From the NCBI GenBank assembly GCA_963663375.1, contig OY760195.1, forward strand, positions 1,302,001-1,366,000: a stretch of DNA of 64,000 nucleotides. Direction: 5' to 3'. The DNA is from JAYREN01 sp963663375. GTDB lineage: Bacteria; Acidobacteriota; Holophagae; Holophagales; Holophagaceae. The notes beneath the pieces are model-generated. The model made no database searches, had not been told where the DNA came from, and was given only the letters and a program-made list of their open reading frames with translations. Below are positions 44,762-52,820 of this stretch, in pieces. How positions within the stretch are numbered: the first letter of the stretch is position 1; every line of letters starts with the position of its first letter. The position numbers and the translations under genes were made by a program.

Positions 44762-46357
44762 ATGACCAAATTCGTATTCGTTACCGGTGGCGTGCTGAGT
44801 TCCCTCGGCAAGGGCATTGCGGCGGCCTCGCTGGGAGCGTTGCTGGAGGCTCGAGGATTCAAGGTAACGCTGATGAAGATGGACCCCTACCTCAACGTGG
44901 ATCCCGGCACCATGTCCCCCTTCCAGCACGGCGAGGTCTTCGTCACCGATGACGGCGCGGAGACGGATTTGGACCTGGGCCATTACGAGCGTTTCACATC
45001 GGTGCCCACGAGCCAGAACCACACCATCACTACCGGCCGCATCTACAACACCGTGATCCAGAAGGAGCGCCGCGGCGACTACCTGGGCAAGACCGTGCAG
45101 GTCATCCCCCACATCACCGACGAGATCAAGGGCGTGATGAAGAAGGTGGCCAAGGACGTGGACGTGGTGCTGGTGGAGATCGGCGGCACCGTGGGCGATA
45201 TCGAGAGCCAGCCCTTCCTGGAAGCCATCCGCCAGTTCCGCATCGAGGCGGGCCTCGGCAACGCCATCAACATGCACCTCACCTACGTGCCGTACATCAA
45301 GGCGGCGGGTGAGCTGAAGTCCAAGCCCACCCAGCACAGCGTGAAGGAGCTGCGGGCCCTGGGCATCCAGCCCGATGTGCTAGTGTGCCGCGCCGAGCAG
45401 GACATCCCTCGGGCCCTCAAGGACAAGATCGCCCTCTTCTGCTCCGTGACGCCCGACGCCGTGTTCAGTTGCAAGGACGCCGACACCATCTACCAGGTGC
45501 CCATGAACCTCCACGAGGAGGGCCTGGATGCCAAGGTGGCCGCCCTCCTCAACCTGCCGGATTCCAAGCCCGACCTCAGCCGCTGGCAGAACCTGCTGCA
45601 CCGCATCCGCAACCCCAAGGGCAGCGTACGGATCGCCGTGGTGGGCAAGTACGTGGAGTTCAAGGAGAGCTACAAGAGCCTGATCGAGGCCCTGCACCAC
45701 GCGGGCTACGGCTTGGAAGTTCAGGTGGACCTAAAGTGGATCGAGGGCGAGGACATCGAGCACGGCGGCGCTGCGGCCCATCTGAGCGACTGCCACGGCA
45801 TCCTGGTGCCCGGCGGCTTCGGCGTGCGCGGCACCCAGGGCATGATCCTGGCGATCCAGTACGCCCGGGAGAACCGCATCCCCTTCTTCGGCATCTGCCT
45901 TGGCATGCAGATGGCCAGCGTGGAGTTCGCCCGCCACGTCTGCGGCATGGAGGGCGCCGACAGCACGGAGTTCGAGGAGAATCCCAAGCACCGGATCATC
46001 TTCAAGCTGCGGGAGCTAGTGGACGTGGAGGAGCTGGGGGGCACCATGCGCCTGGGCGCCTATCCCTGCGTGATCCAGGAAGGCAGCTTCGCCCATGCAG
46101 CCTATGGCTCCACCCAGATCAGCGAGCGCCACCGCCACCGCTACGAGTTCAACCAAGCCGAATTCCGCCATGTCCTGGAAGCCAAGGGCCTCGCCTTCAC
46201 GGGCCTCAGTCCCGATGGCACCTTCGTGGAGATCGTGGAGATTCCCGATCATCCCTACTACCTTGGCTGCCAGTTCCATCCCGAGTTCAAATCCAAGCCG
46301 CTGGCGCCCCACCCGCTCTTCACGTCGTTCGTGAAGGCCAGCCTCAATCAGGCCTGA
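44762..46357 (+). CDS. pyrG: CTP synthase
   Basis: A 531-residue amidoligase that makes CTP from UTP, ATP and glutamine. The synthase domain has FVFVTGGVLSSLGKGIAAASLG (P-loop), MKMDPYLNVDPGTMSPFQHGEVFVTDDGAETDLDLGHYERF and EIGGTVGDIESQPFLEAIRQ. The class I glutamine amidotransferase domain has LVPGGFGVRG, the nucleophile Cys in FFGICLGMQ, and a His/Glu pair in CQFHPEFKS. ATG 44762 is chosen as the canonical N-terminus (MTKFVFVTGG). Confidence 0.98.
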   Translation: MTKFVFVTGGVLSSLGKGIAAASLGALLEARGFKVTLMKMDPYLNVDPGTMSPFQHGEVFVTDDGAETDLDLGHYERFTSVPTSQNHTITTGRIYNTVIQKERRGDYLGKTVQVIPHITDEIKGVMKKVAKDVDVVLVEIGGTVGDIESQPFLEAIRQFRIEAGLGNAINMHLTYVPYIKAAGELKSKPTQHSVKELRALGIQPDVLVCRAEQDIPRALKDKIALFCSVTPDAVFSCKDADTIYQVPMNLHEEGLDAKVAALLNLPDSKPDLSRWQNLLHRIRNPKGSVRIAVVGKYVEFKESYKSLIEALHHAGYGLEVQVDLKWIEGEDIEHGGAAAHLSDCHGILVPGGFGVRGTQGMILAIQYARENRIPFFGICLGMQMASVEFARHVCGMEGADSTEFEENPKHRIIFKLRELVDVEELGGTMRLGAYPCVIQEGSFAHAAYGSTQISERHRHRYEFNQAEFRHVLEAKGLAFTGLSPDGTFVEIVEIPDHPYYLGCQFHPEFKSKPLAPHPLFTSFVKASLNQA

Positions 46358-47288
46358 GCCCCGAGGTCCAGTCCTTGAGGATGAGAAACTCCTGCACCTT
46401 GCCTTCCCGCAGGAAGACCGCAGAATCCCAGAACAGCCCGGCGTCCATGCGTACCGGTGCGCGGCGGCCTTCCTCCATAAGGATGGCCTTGGTCCTGAAG
46501 ATGCCCCTGTGGATGAAGACCCAACGATCCCCGAGGCGCGCGAGGTAGCCCTCCCGCAACCGAGGCACACCCTTGACTCGGCGTGCGAAGGCCCGGCCCA
46601 CACGGTCGACCGCGACGGGATCCACTTCCAGGAGGGCCAGCTCCACCCACCTGGGCACCTCGTGGCGCCCGGCCTGTCTCACCCAGGACCTGATCCGTCC
46701 TCCCAGGCTCGACAGCAGGAAGTTCACCACCCGGAACACCAGGGGCAGCAGCAGGGCGATGAGGAGCAGGATTACGGCCAGCACGGGCACGGCGATGTAG
46801 GGATGGGTGTACACCAGGGCCAGAAGCCCCACCACGCCGAGATCTTCGGCCATGCTCAGGAGGCTGTGAGTCGTAGGCTCGGGCGTGGTGTGCGCCAGGA
46901 GGCGAAGGCCCATCTTGGTGCCGTGGGAGCCCAGGGCGATGGTGCCCCCCGCCAGCATCGCGAGGGCCTGGACTGCGGGATGCAGTTGCCCGGCGGCCCC
47001 CAGCGCCAGGAGTGCCCCACCCAGGGGCCGGATGACGGTATGGACCGAATCCCAAATCACCGTGACGAAGGGGATCTTGTCCGCGAAGAACTCCACCAGG
47101 AAGAGTAGCCCGGCGGCGGCGAGCACCAGGGGATGGCTGAGAATATGCAATTCAGGGGGCAGCCCGGTCACCCAATGGAATCGTTCCGCGATCCCCACCG
47201 CCAGCACGGCCAGGTAGAGGTTCACCCCGGACACAACCGAGAGCCCTAGGATGCCCGCCAGCTGCGGGAGTAGCGTCAAGACAGCCAC
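46344..47288 (-). CDS. DUF4126-domain membrane protein
   Basis: A 314-residue protein. The first 190 residues are hydrophobic and match DUF4126 (SGVNLYLAVLAVGIAERF, VEFFADKIPFVTVIWDSVHTVIRPLGGALLALGA, GTIALGSHGTKMGLRLL). A cytoplasmic basic domain of about 110 residues follows. GTG 47288 is the first possible start, because an in-frame TGA lies 4-6 nt upstream. Function is unknown. Its 3' end overlaps that of the convergent pyrG by 14 bp. Confidence 0.75.
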   Translation of the reverse strand: MAVLTLLPQLAGILGLSVVSGVNLYLAVLAVGIAERFHWVTGLPPELHILSHPLVLAAAGLLFLVEFFADKIPFVTVIWDSVHTVIRPLGGALLALGAAGQLHPAVQALAMLAGGTIALGSHGTKMGLRLLAHTTPEPTTHSLLSMAEDLGVVGLLALVYTHPYIAVPVLAVILLLIALLLPLVFRVVNFLLSSLGGRIRSWVRQAGRHEVPRWVELALLEVDPVAVDRVGRAFARRVKGVPRLREGYLARLGDRWVFIHRGIFRTKAILMEEGRRAPVRMDAGLFWDSAVFLREGKVQEFLILKDWTSGLRPD

Positions 47289-47446
47289 CGTTCAGTGCGG
47301 ATGAGCCCCAGGGCGGACTTCCAGAGAAGATGGGGCATGCTGACCTCTGCGGAATGGGTGGAAAAAGAATACACCCCAGGCCCCGCAAACCCGTGACCCC
47401 TTTCCGCCCCCGTCTTTGGGAGAATGGAGGATTCCCGAGGTGAATC

Positions 47447-49429
47447 TTGACATTCGCGGCCACCAATCTCGACAAGCTCTGCATCGACACCATCCGCTGC
47501 CTCTCCATGGACGCGGTCCAGAAGGCCAACAGCGGCCATCCCGGCACCCCCATGGCCCAGGCGCCGGCGGCGTACGTGCTCTGGACCCAGTTCCTCAAGC
47601 ACAACCCCGTGAACCCGCACTGGGCTGATCGTGACCGCTTCATCCTGAGCTGTGGCCATGCCTCCATGCTGGAATACAGCCTGCTGCACCTGGCGGGTTA
47701 CGGACTGGAGCTGGAGGATCTCAAGCAGTTCCGTCAATGGGGCTCCAAGACCCCGGGCCATCCGGAGTTCGGCCACACGGCAGGCGTGGAGACCACCACC
47801 GGGCCTCTGGGCCAGGGCATCGGCAACGCCGTGGGCATGGCCATCGCCGAGCGCTGGCTGGCGGCGCGGTTCAACCGCCCCGGGCACGAGATTCTGAATC
47901 ATCGCACCTACGCTTTCGCGGGCGACGGCTGCCTGATGGAAGGCATCGCCTACGAGGCCGCGAGCCTGGCGGGCCACCTGAAGCTCGAGAAGCTCGTGGT
48001 CCTCTGGGACAACAACAAGATCACCATCGAGGGCGGCACGGACCTGGCCTTCACGGAAAATGTGCCTGCGCGCTTCGAGGCCATGGGCTGGCGCGTGTTG
48101 AAGGTCGAAGATGGCGAGGATCTCACCGCCCTCCATCGCGCCTTCCAGAAGGCCCAGGAGCCCTGCGGCAAACCCACCCTCATCGATTGCCGCACCATCA
48201 TCGGCTGGCCCGCCCCCACCAAGCAGAACACCCACCACGCCCACGGCGCGCCACTGGGAGAGGACGAAATCAAGGCCACCAAGCGCATTTTGGGTTTCGA
48301 ACCTGAGGCCACCTTCAATGTGCCCGCCGAGGCCTTGGTCCACTGGCGCGAATGCCAGACCCGGGGCGCCCAGCAGGAGACCCAGTGGCAGCGGCGCTTC
48401 GAGGCCTATCGCTCTGCCTTCCCCGCCGAAGCCAAGGAACTGGAAGCCTTCCTCAAGGGCGAGCTGCCCGCAGGCTGGGAAGGCACCCTGCCCGTCTATC
48501 CCACCACCGAGAAGGCCGCCACCCGGGAAGCCAGCGGCAAGGCGCTCAATGCCATCGCCTCAGTCATTCCCAACCTGATCGGCGGCAGCGCCGATCTGGC
48601 GCCCTCCAACAACACCGACCTCAAGGGCGGTGGCACCTTCTCCGCCACGGAGGCGGGCCGCAACTTCCACTTCGGCATCCGCGAACACGCCATGGGCGCC
48701 GTGCTCAACGGCATGAGCCTGCACGGCGGCCTCCGCGCTTTCGGCGCTACCTTCCTCATCTTCAGTGACTACATGCGCCCCAGCGTGCGCCTGGCCGCGC
48801 TGATGAAGCAGCCCGTCACCTACGTCTGGACCCATGACTCCATCGGCGTAGGCGAGGACGGTCCCACTCACCAGCCTATCGAGCAGGTGATGACCCTGCG
48901 CATGATCCCGGGCATGACGATGATCCGCCCGGCAGACGCCAATGAGACCGTGGCCGCCTGGAAGGCCGCCATGACCGCCCAGGGCCCCGTGGGCCTCGCC
49001 CTCACCCGCCAGAAGCTGCCGGTGCTGGACGCAGCCAAGGCCGCCCAGGCCTTCAAGGGCGCCTACATCCTGGAGGAAGCCAGCGCCACACCGAAGCTCA
49101 TCCTCATCGGTTCCGGTTCGGAAGTGCATCTCGCCGTGGAGGCCCGCAAGGCCCTCGAGGCCCAGGGCATCCCCACCCGCGTGGTCTCCATGCCCAGCTG
49201 GGAGCTCTTCGAGGCCCAACCCAAGACCTACCGCGAGGAAGTGCTGCCTCCTGCGATCCAGGCTCGCGTATCCGTGGAGGCCGGCATCACCACTGGCTGG
49301 CAGCGCTACGCCCGCACCTGCATCGGCCTGGACCACTTCGGTGCCAGCGCCCCGGCGGAAGTGCTCTTCGAGAAGTTCGGTCTGACGGTGGAAAAGGTCG
49401 TGGCTGCGGCAAAGACGGCCCTGAGCTGA
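47447..49429 (+). CDS. tkt: Transketolase
   Basis: A 660-residue thiamine-diphosphate enzyme of the pentose phosphate pathway. Motifs are DAVQKANSGHPGTPMA, CGHASMLEYSLLHLAGY, TTTGPLGQGIGNAVGMA, the ThDP motif GDGCLMEG ending in WDNNKITIEG, HFGIREHAMGAVLNG, HDSIGVGEDGPTHQPIEQ and a complete C-terminal domain. The start is TTG 47447, preceded by CGAGGTG. Confidence 0.97.
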   Translation: MTFAATNLDKLCIDTIRCLSMDAVQKANSGHPGTPMAQAPAAYVLWTQFLKHNPVNPHWADRDRFILSCGHASMLEYSLLHLAGYGLELEDLKQFRQWGSKTPGHPEFGHTAGVETTTGPLGQGIGNAVGMAIAERWLAARFNRPGHEILNHRTYAFAGDGCLMEGIAYEAASLAGHLKLEKLVVLWDNNKITIEGGTDLAFTENVPARFEAMGWRVLKVEDGEDLTALHRAFQKAQEPCGKPTLIDCRTIIGWPAPTKQNTHHAHGAPLGEDEIKATKRILGFEPEATFNVPAEALVHWRECQTRGAQQETQWQRRFEAYRSAFPAEAKELEAFLKGELPAGWEGTLPVYPTTEKAATREASGKALNAIASVIPNLIGGSADLAPSNNTDLKGGGTFSATEAGRNFHFGIREHAMGAVLNGMSLHGGLRAFGATFLIFSDYMRPSVRLAALMKQPVTYVWTHDSIGVGEDGPTHQPIEQVMTLRMIPGMTMIRPADANETVAAWKAAMTAQGPVGLALTRQKLPVLDAAKAAQAFKGAYILEEASATPKLILIGSGSEVHLAVEARKALEAQGIPTRVVSMPSWELFEAQPKTYREEVLPPAIQARVSVEAGITTGWQRYARTCIGLDHFGASAPAEVLFEKFGLTVEKVVAAAKTALS

Positions 49430-50085
49430 TGCGCCCGTTCCTGTCCCTGCTCATGGTTCTGGGCAGCGGCCTCGCGGCCCAGGAGCCCGGGCAGGGCCAG
49501 GACCCGCCGGTGAACCCACCGCCCCCCAGGCTCCAGTTCAAACCAGACTCATTCAGATTCAAGGATCTTGCCCCCTTCTTGGGGGGAGCCCTGGCGGGTC
49601 TGGCCATCCATGAGACCGGGCACTATGTCCTGGATCTCGCCCTGGACACGGATCCCTACCTGAAGCGCGTGGACGGGGCCGGAATCCCGTTCTTTGCCGT
49701 CAGCTATCGGAAGGAGGTCACCCCCAGGCAGCAGTACGCCATCGGCGCCGCCGGGTTCTGGGTCCAGCACGCCATGGCCGAGGCCATTCTCCAGAAGTAT
49801 CCCCACCTCTGGAAGGATGCCCCCATGTCGGTCAAGGGGGCCTTCACCTTCCATCTGGCGACCTCCCTGATCTACGCCTACGCCGCCCTGGCCAAGAGTG
49901 GTCCCCCGGAGCGGGATACCCTTGCCATGGCGCAGGGATTGAACCTCAACGAACGCTGGGTGGGCTTGGCGATCCTCATCCCCGCAGCCCTCGATCTCTA
50001 CCGTTCCCTGTATCCAGACACCCCCTGGGCCACCTGGAGTTCGCGTGGCTTCAAGGTGGGATTCGTCTTCGTGCTGATGAAGTAG
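49429..50085 (+). CDS. Hypothetical exported/membrane protein with HETGH motif
   Basis: A 218-residue protein whose ATG overlaps the tkt TGA (TGATG). It has an N-terminal signal peptide (LSLLMVLGSGLAAQ), a Pro-rich linker and a region with LGGALAGLAIHETGHYVLDL, where HETGH fits the HExxH metal-protease pattern inside a hydrophobic helix, as in M50-type intramembrane proteases. The usual second M50 motif (NxxPxxxxDG) is not seen; a candidate Asp is in LIPAALDLY. Protease activity is unproven. Other possibilities are a structural membrane protein conserved with tkt in this lineage. Confidence 0.6.
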   Translation: MRPFLSLLMVLGSGLAAQEPGQGQDPPVNPPPPRLQFKPDSFRFKDLAPFLGGALAGLAIHETGHYVLDLALDTDPYLKRVDGAGIPFFAVSYRKEVTPRQQYAIGAAGFWVQHAMAEAILQKYPHLWKDAPMSVKGAFTFHLATSLIYAYAALAKSGPPERDTLAMAQGLNLNERWVGLAILIPAALDLYRSLYPDTPWATWSSRGFKVGFVFVLMK

Positions 50086-50088
50086 GCC

Positions 50089-51606
50089 TCAGAGCTTGAA
50101 GCGATTCACCAGTTCCTTGAGCCCCTCGGCCACCCGGGTGAGGTCCTCTGCGGTGCGCGTCACCTCGTGGACCGTGGCTTCCAGTTGGTGGGTAGCCGCC
50201 GCGTTCGCATCCAGGCGGCCGCTGGTCTGATCCATGAGCCGCCGCACCTCCACGCCGGTCTGGGCCTGGGCCCGGCTTAGACCGTCCATTTCATGGATAT
50301 GCTGAGAGACCTGAGCGATGTGCTGGCGCACATCTTCCAGGTGCTCCAGGGTGACACCCACACTGCCCACCCCCGCCGCAACGGCCTCCTGGGTGCGCAG
50401 GATGATCTCCTCGATCTCCCGAGCGGCCTTCGCGCTGCGCTCAGCCAGCTTCCGCACTTCCTCGGCCACCACGGCGAAACCCTTGCCCTGGGCGCCGGCC
50501 TTGGCCGCCTCGATGGCCGCATTGAGGGAGAGCAGGTTCGTCTGGCGTGCGATCTCCTGGATAACACGCACGGCCTGATCGATGCGCGCTGTGGCCTGCT
50601 GGATTTCCTGCATGCCCTGGGTCGCATGCTGACCCGCCTTGGAGCCCTCATCCGTATCCCGGACCACCACCCCCGCTTCCTCCTCGGTCCGGTGGGTGTG
50701 CTCGGTCAGGTTGTCCACGTTCTCCATCAATTGCTGGAGCGAGCCCATGACCCCGCGGCCCGCGCCCTGGAGCGCCTCGCCCACCCGAGCGTTTTCCTCC
50801 ACCGTGTGCGCCATCTGCTCGGCACTGGCTGCCAGTTCCATGCTTCCGGAGGCCACCTGTTCCGAGGCCTTTTCCACGGTCTGGATGGCCTGGTTCAGCT
50901 GGCCCACCATGACATTGAAGGAGCCCGCCAGCTGGCCGATCTCATCCTCGCTGGCCACTTCGGCCCGCACGGTGAGGTCTCCGCCCGCCATCCGGACGAT
51001 GGAGCCCGACAAGGCGCCCAGGGGTCGCAGGATGATCCGCCGGACAAAATAGGAAACCGTGAGGCTGATGACGACCAGGATGCCGATACCGATGAAAAGC
51101 CCCGCCACTTGGGTTCTCCGTTCATCGCCCTGGAGTTCCGCCTTGGAGACCGAGACACCAAAGGCCGCCACCAGGTCGCCCACCTTGCGATCCTTGAAGA
51201 GACTCAGGCCATAGCCGCTGTGACAGGTGGTGCATTCGTCCTTCAAGCGGGCGGGGGCCAGCACATACATCCGGGCAACCCCCTCCTTGTCCGTGAAATG
51301 CTGCACCCGGAACTCGAGCTTGGGATCCTCCCCGAAGGCCCGATAGGCCGAACGCTCGAAGTCGGACATCCCGGTTTCCGAATTCAGGCGGTGGAACTCC
51401 ATACCCAGGGACTTGCAGTACTCCTCCGCCGAGGAATGAAGCATGGAGCGCGAAGCCACCGCCAGGGAACTCAAATGGTCCTCGAAGGCATGCTCCGCCC
51501 GCCGGGTCTGATAGGCCCCCAGGACCCAGACAAGGATGCCGAGCACCAGCGCCAGCGTGGCACCCACGGGCAGGAAGAACTTCAAGGCCAGCCCCATGCG
51601 CTTCAT
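50089..51606 (-). CDS. Methyl-accepting chemotaxis protein with c-type heme sensor domain
   Basis: A 505-residue receptor. A membrane helix at 11-31, a periplasmic domain of about 140 residues and a second helix at about 168-190 are followed by HAMP (RPLGALSGSIVRMAGGDLTVRA). The signalling coiled coil has the hairpin tip EIARQTNLLSLNAAIEAAKAGAQGKGFAVVAEEVRKLA. The periplasmic domain belongs to the DUF3365/Tll0287-like group and carries DECTTCHSG, a CxxCH heme-c attachment site (C125, C128, H129). Heme-containing MCPs of this kind, known in Geobacter, sense redox state or gaseous ligands. The promoter resembles sigma-28 sites. Confidence 0.93.
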   Translation of the reverse strand: MKRMGLALKFFLPVGATLALVLGILVWVLGAYQTRRAEHAFEDHLSSLAVASRSMLHSSAEEYCKSLGMEFHRLNSETGMSDFERSAYRAFGEDPKLEFRVQHFTDKEGVARMYVLAPARLKDECTTCHSGYGLSLFKDRKVGDLVAAFGVSVSKAELQGDERRTQVAGLFIGIGILVVISLTVSYFVRRIILRPLGALSGSIVRMAGGDLTVRAEVASEDEIGQLAGSFNVMVGQLNQAIQTVEKASEQVASGSMELAASAEQMAHTVEENARVGEALQGAGRGVMGSLQQLMENVDNLTEHTHRTEEEAGVVVRDTDEGSKAGQHATQGMQEIQQATARIDQAVRVIQEIARQTNLLSLNAAIEAAKAGAQGKGFAVVAEEVRKLAERSAKAAREIEEIILRTQEAVAAGVGSVGVTLEHLEDVRQHIAQVSQHIHEMDGLSRAQAQTGVEVRRLMDQTSGRLDANAAATHQLEATVHEVTRTAEDLTRVAEGLKELVNRFKL

Positions 51607-51646
51607 GCGGTCTCCCCTTTGTCGATAGTCCAGAACCAGGGTGTTG

Positions 51647-51675
51647 TTATCGGTGATTGAATACTAATTCTTTTG
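51647..51675 (-). promoter_or_regulatory. Sigma-28 (FliA)-like promoter of the MCP gene
   Basis: On the minus strand ACCGATAA (51647-51654) matches 7 of 8 of the sigma-28 -10 element GCCGATAA. An A-rich element (TCAAAAG) lies 15-16 bp upstream. The start would lie about 40 nt before the gene, and AAGGGGAGACC is the ribosome site. The match fits the role of the gene product. Confidence 0.45.
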
Positions 51676-51748
51676 AACTGTTTCGTGACATTTTCTTTCC
51701 AGGCGCGGCGCCCCTCAGGGGCCTGGGCTGGCAGCAGCAGAGGACCTT

Positions 51749-51795
51749 CCTCCAGGCTTCGATCCGAAGTAGCACTTCGGATCGAAGCCTGGAGG
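51749..51795. repeat. Perfect 47-bp hairpin (22-bp arms, 3-nt loop)
   Basis: Positions 51749-51770 are exactly complementary to 51774-51795, around the loop AGC. It lies between the hydrolase stop (51820) and the MCP promoter. No T-tract follows on either strand. It could terminate the hydrolase transcript or be a REP-type dispersed element. Confidence 0.85.
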
Positions 51796-51819
51796 CCGGA
51801 GTCTACCGGGCACCGGATA

Positions 51820-52755
51820 TCAAGGCCTTTCTCTCTCGACAGTTCTGATCCATTTCGCCAGCCTCGCCTCGGCCCAAACCTTCCAACCCCCCGGCAATCT
51901 GCCGCTGGCCTGACAGTGGCCCGCGCCTGGCACCACCGTGAGATCGGGGTGGTGGCGCGCGATGCGCCCGACGCCCTCGACAGGGGTCTCGGGGTCCGCA
52001 TTTCCAGTGACCAGGGCAATGGGCGTGCACAGGCCCTCCGACGCTCGGACAGGGGAGACCGTGGCCGAGTCGAAACCCGCGAGCCCTTCGGCACGGCGCA
52101 GGGCCACCCATTCCGCGGGCCTCGCCAGGATTTCCGCCGGTCCCAGCGCCAACTTCAGGTGGTTCTTGGCGGCCTCATGGATGTCCTCGTAGGGGCACTC
52201 CAGGAGCGCACCCGCCAACGGAGGGCCCATCTTCTCGAGATCCGCCAGGGCCAGGAGGGCCACTCCCGCCCCCTGGCTCCAACCCGCGAGCAGGATCCGG
52301 GATCGCGGCGTTCCTGAGGCTTCCAGACGCTCCACCACCGCCACCACATCCGCCCGCTCCCAGGCACCCAGCGTGCAGGGCACCTCCCGGTGCCGGTCAC
52401 GCCCCCGGAAGGTGAAACCCACCGCGTCCCAATCCGGCAATTCCCCAGCCCGCCCGAGGGTGCCCCAGGCATCGTCGCCGAAGCCGTGGAGAAAGACCAC
52501 GACCCCTCGGGAATTGGGCCGATGCAGCCGCCAGACCTCCAGCTCGCGGCCCTCGCCACCCCTCAACGAGGCGCGTGTCCAACATGATCCCGGCGTGAGC
52601 AGCTGCATTCGAATCCGCTCGCGCTGAACCTCGCTGCGCGCAGGCATCGGCCCATCGAGGAGCATGGGCGGCAGCAGCCAAAGCCCCGCCGCCAGGTTTC
52701 CCAACAACCAGATTCCAAGGATGAAGAGGAGAGAAACCCCCACGGCGCGGCGCAT
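51820..52755 (-). CDS. Alpha/beta hydrolase, membrane-anchored
   Basis: A 311-residue protein with one N-terminal membrane helix (VSLLFILGIWLLGNLAAGLWLLPP). The alpha/beta-hydrolase fold follows: oxyanion region VVVFLHGFGDDAWG, nucleophile elbow LLAGWSQGAGV (catalytic Ser), acid in VTGNADPETPVEG and His in GAGHCQA. It is probably a serine esterase/acyl hydrolase facing the periplasm; the substrate is unknown. Confidence 0.82.
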   Translation of the reverse strand: MRRAVGVSLLFILGIWLLGNLAAGLWLLPPMLLDGPMPARSEVQRERIRMQLLTPGSCWTRASLRGGEGRELEVWRLHRPNSRGVVVFLHGFGDDAWGTLGRAGELPDWDAVGFTFRGRDRHREVPCTLGAWERADVVAVVERLEASGTPRSRILLAGWSQGAGVALLALADLEKMGPPLAGALLECPYEDIHEAAKNHLKLALGPAEILARPAEWVALRRAEGLAGFDSATVSPVRASEGLCTPIALVTGNADPETPVEGVGRIARHHPDLTVVPGAGHCQASGRLPGGWKVWAEARLAKWIRTVERERP

Positions 52756-52820
52756 CCCATCGATACGCCCCTTGGGATTTCTCGTTTACGTTGCTCCCAC
52801 CCGAAGTGGTTCGAGCCGCC

